Of a stretch of DNA of 64,000 nt, positions 38,001 to 47,710 are shown one piece after another; the first letter of the stretch is position 1; every line of letters begins with the position of its first letter. Made by a program: the position numbers and the translations under genes. This DNA is from Diplosphaera chodatii (Eukaryota; Chlorophyta; Trebouxiophyceae; Prasiolales; Stichococcaceae), in assembly GCA_032358165.1 (NCBI GenBank), contig JAALGY010000057.1:2294001-2358000 (forward strand), in the 5' to 3' direction. The notes beneath the pieces are model-generated. The model did not search any database, had not been told where the DNA came from, and saw only the letters and a list, made by a program, of their open reading frames with translations.

Positions 38001-40076
38001 CAAAACACATCACAGCTGCCAGGCGCCCTGGTGCCGTGCAGCCAGTGCAGGTGGTCCACCTGGCAAGCGCCTCATCCTGGAACGCAGCAAAGTCCAGCCA
38101 CATCCGCAGATCCTCTGGGCGCTCGCGTGTCGCCACGTTGAACTCCCGTGCCCGCCGCATCAGGTACGCTGCCTCGGTCTCGCCCTCGGGCACAGCTTCG
38201 TCGGGCTCTGGAGCCTGCACATGCCCGATTTGCTGCTGCGGCCCCTGCTGCTGCCGCTGCCGCAGCCGCTCCTGCTCCTGCTGCAGCTGTTGCCGCTGCC
38301 GTTGCTGCTCCTGCAGTTTTGTCCACAGTGGCGTATGCATCGCTCGCTTGAACGGTGCTTGTACAGTGCTCGTGCCAACCCCAGCGACCAAGAAGTGCAG
38401 GCATAGCTTTGGGGAGATGCAATATTTAAGGGGCGATCGTGATGTAGCACCTGCAGCTGCTCCTCTGACATGTTGGCCGGCATGCGGCGCAGCGCGAGGG
38501 AGCTATCCGGCTGCAGCGGCAGCTTTGCTGGCGGCGGCAGCGCCAAACCGCTGGTCTTGCCGCTGCTCGCATCCTGCTATTGTACGGAACTGCTGGTCAA
38601 GGCTGGGTTTGCCGCCGCAGGATGTGCGCTGTACAGGCACAATTTCGACAAGACTCTCAGCTGTAAATGCAGAACTTTTTGCATAATATAGCAGAGCCCC
38701 TGTGCGTACCTTGGCAACGAGGCGGTACCGAGTGCGTGCAACGCCGCCGTCATACTCCCGTCGAACCTGCTTGGCCAAGAAGTAGCGCTGCCGACGGCCG
38801 GCGGCACCCCGCTGAGATTGACCATCCGTCTCCTGACTGCAAAGGATTGAAATAGCAACCCTTGCAGTGCAGCAATCTGAACTACGGCATGGTATCTGCA
38901 TGCATGCTTCCGCATGGCCTGACAAGCACATTGCATTTCGTGTACTTGGTGTTGCAACAGGGCGGTGCTATGACAGGCACCTGCTGCCGTAGGCGTATCC
39001 AAAGCGAGGGCGGGCGCCTGCGGCTGTCTTCAGCGGGTCGTGCCGCACATATGCGGCCAGATCCATGCGGTACAGTGCTCCATACACGATGTTGTTTCGG
39101 TCACCCTGTTAATCGTGGTATGTATCATGTTGTGGCTCTGTCATTGCGGTACAAAAGCATTACAACCCATGCTGTCTTCGACCCCGATGTAACACCAAGG
39201 AAATTGACTTCGGGGTTGTCCGACACTGTGTACCTGTGCATCGATGTAGAACAGTTTCTCTGGCTGTGGCAATGCACCGCTGGCCCACTGCTGCGGCTGC
39301 GCACGGCGTGGCAGGTCGCCGGCAAAAGCTGCCTGCCGCTCAAGCTCCTCTACCTGCAACCGTAAAGATAGGGAACCTCCAGATTTGAAGTGACATCAGC
39401 TGATCAGCATGCCTGCTGCAACCCTGAGCTCAATGGTGTCAGCCATTGTGTCGAGCTCATTGATGTGCATTCAGCACCTTCTCTGCGTCCGTTTTCGGCT
39501 TCTTCCGCTCCTTGTGATGCTTCTCCTTCTTCCGTTTGCGCTTCTTCTCATACCTGCAGCGCATGGTCCAGCTGTTCCAGATACGTTCCATATGCACTGA
39601 AGTTGTCCTGTGTGTAGGGCCTCGCAGGCCTCCAGCCGCACCTCCTGCTGCGCTTGTCCTCCGCATCGGTGCCGCTGCTGGCCTGCGCTGCATCGGCAGG
39701 TGCGGCTGTGGGCACTGCAGGGTGGGCCGCTGCATCCGCATCGTCCTCCTCATCCTCGCTGCTTGAGGGCATGTAGTAGTCGATGGCTCGGTTGAGCTCT
39801 TCCGCTGCAGGCAGCAATACTACATGAGTACCAGCGATGAGCACGCTGTCACATGTATGCGGATGCATCATGCGACGCCGGACGATCTGGAGGCCAGCCA
39901 CTTGCATATCGCATACCCGAGAGGCCTTGCTGGGCAACGCTTGACGGCTTCTGCTGCTGCTGCAGGAACGCTGCCGCGTCAAAGCTGCTGAAGCCACCCT
40001 GCACATGGCTGAGTGTGGCGCCATCACCCTCGGTCTGAGGTTCCGACGCCCCGTGCGATACGGGAAACAGCGACAT
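32058..40076 (-). CDS. NRDE2: NRDE2-family nuclear RNA-processing protein (HAT/TPR-like repeats)
   Basis: A 27-exon model closes in one frame (1,421 residues). From the start, exons lie at 40076-39917, 39804-39642, 39553-39478, 39353-39234, 39105-38981, 38836-38710, 38628-38591, 38562-38451, 38310-38060, 37876-37756, 37548-37381, 37172-36980, 36789-36676, 36563-36242, 36078-35933, 35811-35716, 35598-35389, 35250-34715, 34608-34442, 34248-34031, 33919-33768, 33580-33434, 33257-33147, 32960-32883, 32662-32561, 32390-32309 and 32188-32058. The N terminus starts MSLFPVSHG; next come an acidic Ser/Glu/Asp patch, a Lys-rich nuclear-type block (KKRKRKKEKHHKERKKPK) and GDRNNIVYGALYR. The repeat domain opens with AREFNVATRERPEDLRMWLD, followed by KKIAILERALQHHPGSDTLL and WRDVLRAHPGRPALWRGYLA, which are characteristic of NRDE2. 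Members bind the MTR4 helicase and act in nuclear RNA surveillance and small-RNA silencing. Low-complexity Ala/Gly/Gln inserts swell the middle. Confidence 0.92.
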
Positions 40077-40327
40077 GGCTGATCAGGCATACCAGGCAAA
40101 CGCGACTATTCTGCAGATCAGCAGTGGACGCTATCGTGCGTGCACTTTCCTGCAATGGCCATTTGCTGGGTTACGTGATCGCACTGCAGCGGTGTAAAAA
40201 TAAGACACATTGTTGCTGGAGATCGGGTAACTTTGCTGAGCAAACAAGACTCGGCGGCTTACTGGCAGGTCCTCCTCTCTGCAGCTCGCACGCGCAGCCC
40301 CGGCAGCCAGGTGCAGGCGGCGGCACC
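40077..40327. promoter_or_regulatory. Short divergent promoter between NRDE2 and eS17
   Basis: Only 251 bases separate the two start codons. Both promoters and 5' UTRs must fit here, so they are probably shared or overlapping. No clear TATA element was seen. Confidence 0.6.
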
Positions 40328-42048
40328 ATGGTAAGCCCACGGATGCGTCAGCGGCGCTGGCTGTTCACCTTGGGACCATGTACACCACTACCTCCTGCAG
40401 CAGGATGTGGAGACTTACTGGGTACCTCTGCCCGCACAGGGGCGCGTGCGGACCAAAACCGTGAAGAAGGCGAGCCGCGTCATTATCGAGAAGTACTATG
40501 GCCGCCTCACGACGGACTTCGACACCAACAAGCGGGTGTGCGAGGAGATTGCAGTCATTCAGACCAAGCGACTCCGCAACAAGATCGCAGGCTTCACCAC
40601 GGTGAGTTCTGACCTGCTGTCGAGCTGACAACCGCTGAGCACCGCAGAGGTCGCAGTTGCCGTGGCCGAGGTGGCGGCCACGCACTGCGGGGATGTCAGA
40701 TGCGGCGGACTCAGCAGCGCAGCCTTTGGTGCTGATGGTGCTCAAGCAATACCATCAGCCTGTTCAGCTGACGCCCAAACGTCGTGGTGTAGCCTCGGGC
40801 CAGTGGGCGCAGCAGTGTGCAGTGGCAGTGGGGCATTGGGACGCCAGGCAGCAGCCGCTCGTGCTGGGTCAGCAAGCAGCCAGCATGCACAGCGTTGCCA
40901 GCAGCGCTGTGCATGGCTAGCAGCGCCAGGCGTTGGACACAGTGGCAGAATACGATGGCAGTCGGCTGCCAGGAGCAACATTAATCGGTGCCGAGCTGCA
41001 GCACACGCGCTGTGCTGAGCCATCATCTGTGTGCCCTGCAGCACCTGATGAAGCGCATCCAGCGGGGCCCGGTGCGGGGCATCTCCCTCAAGCTGCAGGT
41101 GAGGGGGCACGGTCAATGACTACCCTGTAGTGCACCTCAGAGCATGTGGATGTCCCTGCGTAAGCCCCACACAATCAGCACCTGCACATGCTGCCCAAGT
41201 CCGCGGAACATAGCTGTGACTCAGGCATTGCCCTGTCACTGGGTGTGGACTCCGCGTAGTTGTTCATGGCAGGTCGTCATCAGCCTGCTTGCCCCACTCC
41301 TTCCATCTCAGGGCAACCTCAGCGTATCCGCTAAGTACACCATATCACCGATAACGCGGGTTTTGAAGTGTTTGCTCACCTAACACGGATGGTCCCGCTG
41401 TCAACAGGAGGAGGAGCGGGAGCGGCGCATGGACTTCGTGCCCGACGAGTCGGCCGTCAACACCGAGCTCATCGAGGTGCGCAGCAGGGTCCTGTGGCCG
41501 CGGTACATGCCAACGCTGTCCGACGGCGCACCATTACCGTGCATGCTGTGCATGGCACTCTGCCACATTGGCAGGACGCATGTTGCGGACGTCGCCTGCG
41601 GCTTGCTTATGGGCAGGCCATGCTGACAGTTGAGGTGTAAGAACGACACCTCACCTGTAAGAACGAGGGGCTGACGCCCTGCATCATTGCCGCCTGCAGG
41701 TGGACAGCGACACGATGGACCTGCTCAAGACGCTGGGCATGTCCAACCTGCCGGGTGTGAAGCAGCAGCAGGCGCAGACGGGCGGCTACGCCGGGTTCGG
41801 CGGCCCGGCCGGCGGCTACGGTGAGTTGAAAAGAGGTCGCACGCCTTTCAGCCAGTGTGCTGCTGTCAATAGCCTGCTCTGTTGTCTTGTCAACCGTCCT
41901 GTACAGGCAGATCATGCGGTACAGGCCACATGCCACATGCAGAAATTCATGTAATTCATGCGGAGCTGTGGTTGTTCTGAAACACCTGTTTTGCATCTGT
42001 GCAGGCGGCGGCGGCGGCCGCGGCGGCGGCGGCTATGGCGGCCGGTAG
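40328..42048 (+). CDS. RPS17: Cytosolic 40S ribosomal protein eS17 (RPS17)
   Basis: Six exons (40328-40330, 40440-40601, 41042-41098, 41408-41476, 41700-41820, 42005-42048) give 151 residues. The first coding exon is the ATG alone, directly followed by a GTAAGC donor. The body is a textbook eS17: [77 protein letters not shown] and [13 protein letters not shown]. The last 35 or so residues are Gly/Tyr/Gln-rich and finish with a [14 protein letters not shown] tail, encoded mostly by the final 44-base exon. A TGTAA, the usual green-algal poly(A) signal, lies at 42171, about 125 bases past the stop. The protein sits in the head of the small subunit. Confidence 0.97.
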
Positions 42049-42448
42049 ACGGCTGCTACTGTGTCCATCTGTATGATAGACATGGCGGGTGTGCCGCAAG
42101 CCTGGGTTGCAGTGGGCATGGGCCGTATGCAACTGCTTGATGAGTGGTTCGGTGCTTGCGCAATGCGTGCTGTAACCCTCAAGTAAAGTAGGGTCGACCA
42201 CGAAGCCCATCAGTTCGCCACAACAGCCCTGCCTGCTGTTGCTCGTCACTATCGGCAGATTACCAAATGTTGTGCTGGCATGCATGTACTGTGTTTGTGT
42301 ACTATGTTGGTAATCGCGAAAAGTAAACAACTATTGCGCACAGCGCGCATCTGCCCTCGGACCCCGCTACGATTGCACACTCGTTCAAAAGGTAACAGCT
42401 CGGTCAAGCGGCTCAGAGGACAGCAGTCGCAAGTGCGTCTGCATCGTC
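42049..42448. other. Intergenic region
   Basis: Holds the eS17 3' UTR (with TGTAA at 42171) and the promoter of the secreted protein gene. Nothing else was recognised. Confidence 0.6.
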
Positions 42449-44372
42449 ATGCCTTCAAGGAGGGCCGCTTCTTTGGAAGCACTCAGCTCAGCGCGGTGCA
42501 TCACAGCCGTGTTGCTGCTGCTAGCGCCCTTCGCAGGTGATCTTACAGATATCAAGTGAGCGGTGGGCTGTCCGATGTACTGCGCATGCAGGCATCTTCG
42601 ATGTGAGGCTTGCTGATAGCCATACGTGACAGAGCGCTGATCGAGGTGCAACGTGCCCGCAGACGCCGTGAAGCTCATCGTGCCGGCGTACTGGGGTTCA
42701 TACGACGCCAACGAGTGTTCTGACGCTGGTGTCAACGGCGCCTGGCTGTCGGTGGTGGGTGTGCAAACGCATGTAGTTGCACGGAGCCAACAGTCGTACT
42801 TGAAGCGTGCTCACCGCTTGGTGCTTCACATCCTCACAGCCAGCCTTATTGTATCGCAGGCATCTGGTAAGTCGAACGTAGTCACGATCATCAACCCCAA
42901 CAGCGGCCCCGACTTCACGGGCCGTGATTCCACCGTGAAGTGCCTGCCGCACCTCAGACGAGCTGGCAACACGCTGGTCGGCTACGTGGCCACAGGTGCG
43001 AGTCGCCATCAAGCAATGCTTGCAAGATAGCCTGCTGGAGCGCGGCTGTAGTGGCCAGTTTGGTGCCATTGTATATATGAAGTTCAGCAGTGAAAAGGCA
43101 TCTCACAGTGCTGTTGCATGGAGCTCAACCGCAGGCTATGGCAAGCGCTCACTCTCAGACATCGCGGCTGATATTCAGAGGTACAGCGCAGCCTACACAC
43201 CGTACATGACCGGCATCTTCTTCGATGAGGGCATTAGCTGGTGAGGACCACGCACCCACGCTTCGACATCAGTAGTGGAGCTTAGTTGCTCCATTAGAAC
43301 GAGGAGGCCAACTTGGAGCTTAAACAACTGTGGCTTTTCGCGCATTTGACGAATATGCTGCCAATGCAGGTGGCAGGGCAGTGCGGCGATGACGGTGCGC
43401 TACAACACCATTGCCAAAATGGCCCGCGCTGCAGGCTTCACGTGAGGCTGTGCATCTTCTAGCTGACCAGCTGTGCAGAATTTGCATACCTCAACACCTA
43501 AGTGGAGTCACGGTAGCGTGGGCGCTCAACAATTGCCAGCAGTGCGCCCGTCAACAACATGTCGATGACATGGCGCCATTCGTTTCTGTCAAAGGTATCT
43601 CGTCATCAATGGCGGAACACGCTTTCCGTCTCAATTCCTGGCTTCCTACGACTTGGTCGTTGGGTATGAGTCCGTAGGTGAGCGCTGTGAGCCTGACCAT
43701 ACACAAGCATATGAGAAGCGCCACTATGTCATTGGCAGCGGCCCTGCGGTGATTGCTCAGCAACGCTGACGATGCCACTACAGGCGCTGACTGGCGCAAC
43801 GGCAACAACCATGGCGTATGTCCCCAGCCGGAATTTGTGTCACGGGGCGACGGCGGTTACTGCAGGGGCACGAAGACTTGTGACCTTCGTGGCTTCAACT
43901 GCAGGTGTGTGGCTGCAGACCCGTCAACTCACATGATGCCAGGACTGACGATGTGCTTGCCCCAACCCTGCAGTACTGCATAGCAGACACTGCGGGGCTA
44001 GCTGCAGACACACATCACAGTGCACCCTTGTCGCATTGCTGCCATGTCGGGTTCTGCAGGCAAGCTAAGAAGGGGCAGGTGGCAGCGCTGGTCTACTGCC
44101 AGCCGTCAGATAGCTTCCAGTCTACTATGGCGCAGGTGCGCCTTGGGAGGATGCTGTACATGCGCAGCACAGCCCACAATTATATTACTGTCATGATGGC
44201 TTGAAAGGCACCCAAACCGGCTGAGGAGTCACCTGCGCTTTCGGTGCTGCACCTACAGGCAGTGCAGGCAGGGTATGGCGCCGTGTACCTTACAAATGAT
44301 GGCTGTGGGGGCAGCAACCCCTGGGACAGCCTGGCGACATACTGGTCATCTGCACGGCGGGGGCTTGGCTGA
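42449..44372 (+). CDS. Secreted spherulin-4-like protein
   Basis: Nine exons (42449-42536, 42663-42754, 42860-42995, 43135-43240, 43370-43441, 43595-43677, 43784-43904, 44060-44135, 44259-44372) give 295 residues. The first exon is a clear signal peptide (basic start, ITAVLLLLAPFAG). The mature protein follows the spherulation-specific family 4 pattern: KLIVPAYWGSYD, VVTIINPNSGPDFTGRDS, GNTLVGYVATGYG, LSDIAADIQRY, TGIFFDEGISW, FPSQFLASYDLVVGYES, VAALVY and GYGAVYLTND followed by NPWDSLATYW. These are (beta/alpha)-barrel-like proteins found in slime-mould spherules, fungi and bacteria; their activity is uncertain, with carbohydrate binding or hydrolysis proposed. The exon at 43784-43904 adds a Cys/Gly-rich insert (GDGGYCRGTKTCDLRGFNCR) not expected in the family. 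The second exon could end one codon earlier. Confidence 0.8.
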
Positions 44373-45094
44373 TGGCCGCTTGATGATCAGCTGCATTGAC
44401 ACAGGCACACTCGTGCATGGCAGCACCTGTATGGGGATGGGAACACTGTAGGATGTGGCGGCTGGTGGATGCATGAGTTACATGCATCTCTGCGCCAGCC
44501 GAGCTGCCTGCTGTGTCAGGTGGTCACTATTTGAGGAGCTGCGCTGTGCGTGTGGGTGTTCAGCCTACATGCCGTCCAACTGCGCCGAACCGAGGGTAGT
44601 GACGTTTCGAGAGTCGACTTCAGCTGAATTGCCACTGTTGCATAACGAAGATTCATCAGTCACACGCACCGTGTGGCGCTTGTGCGAGGGGGAATGTGTG
44701 CACGGGGTTGCACTGAAGTATCTGCAAATTTCGGCCTGAGGTTGGCTGATGGCACTAATATTTTGATGTCAGTTCGTATCGACCAAGGCTGTGACCTTTT
44801 GGATCGGGCAGGAAACAAGCGATGTTACAGCGCAAGTGCTTCGTTTGGAGCAGACACCTGTAAAATCGGTCACGGAAGCTGGAGTTGCCAAGGACGTGTC
44901 AATGCACCGTTACCGCTCTGTCAACTTCAGCTGCCCTGTTTGCCCAAGCTGCGCCTGCAGCAGCTTCTGCACAAGCGGCAGCTTTGTTGGTGCCGCTTCC
45001 CTGCAGTGCAGTGGGGACAGCACATGGTGTGGGTTCCACAACCACGACTCTCGTGACATTCGAGCGATAAGACAGTGAAGCGATCTTTTCCCAG
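44373..45094 (+). other. Cys-rich open frame of uncertain status downstream of the spherulin-like gene
   Basis: A plus-strand frame at about 44825-45078 is unusually Cys-rich (CPVCPSCACSSFCTSGSF), and the frame at 44455-44739 also has many cysteines. They could be exons of a second secreted protein or of an alternative 3' end of the spherulin-like gene. I found no phase-consistent join to it, and the EMC2 gene on the other strand ends just to the right. Coding status is unproven. Confidence 0.3.
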
Positions 45095-47263
45095 CTAGCA
45101 GGAGCAGATTGCACACCTGTACTGCGCCACAAGCGTAGCTGCTGCAGCTGCCCCAAGACCATCGGCATCTGCACTTGGGCCCTGCGCAGGGCAGGAGAAC
45201 AGCCTGTCGTCGGCTACGTTTTCATCATGAGATGCCCAGCGCAGTGCACCTGCTCAGCACCACGACTAGCAGCGTGTCTTCGCAATTGAGCTTCCGCATT
45301 GAAGCCAGTCGGTGCTAGCATACGTTGCAATCACATGGCTTCCTGATGGCGAGTTCCTGCTAGCAGGAGGCCGCCAGCAGCAGCCAACAGGTCTCCCTCC
45401 TACGACCTCTGCTGCTGGGCCCACATGCCAGGTGCTTGACGAGCAGTGTGCAAGCCCGCACCTTCGGCTGCCCGCCCGCTGCCAGGGCCGCCGTCGCTGC
45501 GGTCACGCCGTACAGCGCCCGAGGGCTGCGGCCGTCGCTGAGCTGCAGCGCCGAGGCGTAGTACTGGCGCGCCAGCTTGAGATTGGCCTGTCACAAAGCA
45601 ACCCCGTCGTCGACAGGCACCCCCATCGTCCAATTTGCCAGCATGCTGCAGCGTGCAGGGATGCATTGGCCCCCGGCACACTGCAACCACGCATTGGGAG
45701 AGGCAACCATTGGAGCACCATGTAGTAAGGTACGGCTGCCCGACACAGGAACTTCCGCCTGCGCAGTCAGAGAGTGGATGATACATTGTTAGGAATCAAA
45801 CCCAAACCCTAAATCGGTGCGCACCGGGCCGCCGATGGTGTACAGGGTGTCGGCGTACAGGAGGTGCAGGCCCAGGCGGCCCGGCTCATGCAGCAGCGCC
45901 TCCTCCAGGCAGAACGCCGCCTGCTGGTACTGTGACGCCTGCACCGCACACCGGCCTTGGTCCTGGCATGATGCATGGGCAGCCCAGCTGGAAGGAGGTG
46001 TGTCTGCGGACCAGGAACACTGAGTTCTGGCTGTCGTGAGCTGCAGATGTGTGGTGCTGGCGCCACCTGCAGATACATGGCGGCCAGCTCCTCCCAGGCC
46101 TCCAGGTCGTTGACGTACAGGGACACATACTTCGTGAGCAGCGTGACGGCCGCCGACGTGTCCCCGCGCGACGCAATCTGCACAGGAGGCTACCAATCTG
46201 ATACCCTTGCCGCTCTGACGACCGTTGAGGATGCACATTTACCGCCGTGAACAGCCCATGCAACGAGTGACTCTCACATGGACGTCTGCACGAGAGCAAC
46301 TACCAGGGCTGGGCTTGAGAGTGCACCTTCCCTGGAGACAACAGCAGGTTCATGGCCCCAGTCGGGAGGCACCTGGGCGATCTGGCGTTTGAGGGCGCCC
46401 TGGTCCAGGGCCGCCTTCTCCATGATGCCCTCGTACCACTGCTGCGCCTCGTCCATGCGGCCCCGCGCCTCGTTGTACATGCCCTGCAGCGCAGCGTCAG
46501 CTTGGTGTTGCACCGAGACAGCGGGCGGTGCCACCGGCAGTCTGGAGGGTGGTTCACATTCTTTTTGGCTGCAATCACTTGCCGCCCCAGTGCCGTTGTC
46601 CAATGCATTGACCACTTGCAGGTGCAATGGCAGCACTGCTAGGGACTGCAGAGTTCCTGCGCAGACCAGTGAGATGGCCTACCGTGAGGCGATCCGCACG
46701 GCGGCTGTTGGGAAACTGGTTCCGAATTTGCTCCACCAAGTCCAGCGCCAGAGCCGGGTTGGGCCCATCCATTGCAGCCACAGCAACTTGCTCCCTCACG
46801 AGCCACACTGTGTCGTAAATAGACAGCATCGTTCGCAGCCAGCGTCATTGGATCGTCGGAGAAACCAAGATCAAATCAAACCACGCTGATCGCCACATGC
46901 GGCAGCTGCAACAGCTGCAGGTGCCCACGTTCTTCATAGGAGAGAGTGGACGCGTGGCGCTTGAGCAGCAGCGTGCCCCACCGCACGACGCCCTCTGAGT
47001 CGCGTACCTTCAGATCCCTGACCTGCGACACAGCTCGGCCAGATGCGGCATGATGCACGGTTCATCATCGTTTGACCGTGAAACAGGTCCAAGAGCAACG
47101 CAATTGGCATCACGAGTCAACCTGGGACACGCATTTTCACATTGGCTGTCGCAGCACTATGCATCACCTGCTTCAGGTACTGTGAGAGCTGCGCGGCAGA
47201 CGGTCCCCGCGGTGCCTGTTCCAGCTCCTGCCAGTTGTCGTCTAGAGTGCGCAGCTCCGTCAT
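45095..47263 (-). CDS. EMC2: ER membrane protein complex subunit 2 (EMC2)
   Basis: Eight minus-strand exons (47263-47168, 47022-46929, 46807-46683, 46483-46373, 46177-46067, 45938-45825, 45587-45462, 45181-45095) give 287 residues, close to the usual EMC2 length. After MTELRTLDDNWQELEQ come WLVREQVAVAAMD, LDLVEQIRNQFPNSRRADRL, the TPR helices EARGRMDEAQQWYEGIMEKA, TLLTKYVSLYVNDLEAWEEL, YQQAAFCLEEALLHEP, LLYADTLYTIGG and NLKLARQYYASALQL, all in the EMC2 order. EMC2 is the soluble TPR scaffold on the cytosolic face of the EMC, an insertase for tail-anchored and multipass proteins. The join between exons 2 and 3 (residues near SYEELWLVREQ) and the last exon are the weakest parts. Confidence 0.9.
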
Positions 47264-47710
47264 CGTGCCAAGCTGCAAATGCTGGCCCACTACAATCTTG
47301 ACCGCAGTCCTGATCGATGTGGCTCTACTTTGCCGGTGAAATGCGTATCACTACTGCATGCGCTGCGCCCAACACTCAACCCCACTTGTGCCACACAGTA
47401 CCTAAGGATGGTGCAACCACGTGCACTCGCTATCAGCTTGCGACCGTCGCAGTCGAGCCGTGACACAACGCAGGAAACGTACGTACAGCACTTTGGGGTA
47501 GCAAAGGGAGCACATCTGCAGATGCATGTTGCTGATGTTCCCCACCCTGCAGCGCAAAGCTGAGCATCCTTGCATTCCAGTCAACGTGACTGGGTTTGGA
47601 CCAGTCTTCATATTGTGGGTGGCTGAACTCATTGAGACTGAGACGTTTCTAGACGACTGACCACTTCGATAGCTGATGGCACAGTTCATTGTATGCTCTG
47701 AGCTCTGATG
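47264..47710. other. Intergenic region between two minus-strand genes
   Basis: Holds the EMC2 promoter and the ALG1 3' UTR. No coding or RNA feature was recognised. Confidence 0.6.
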
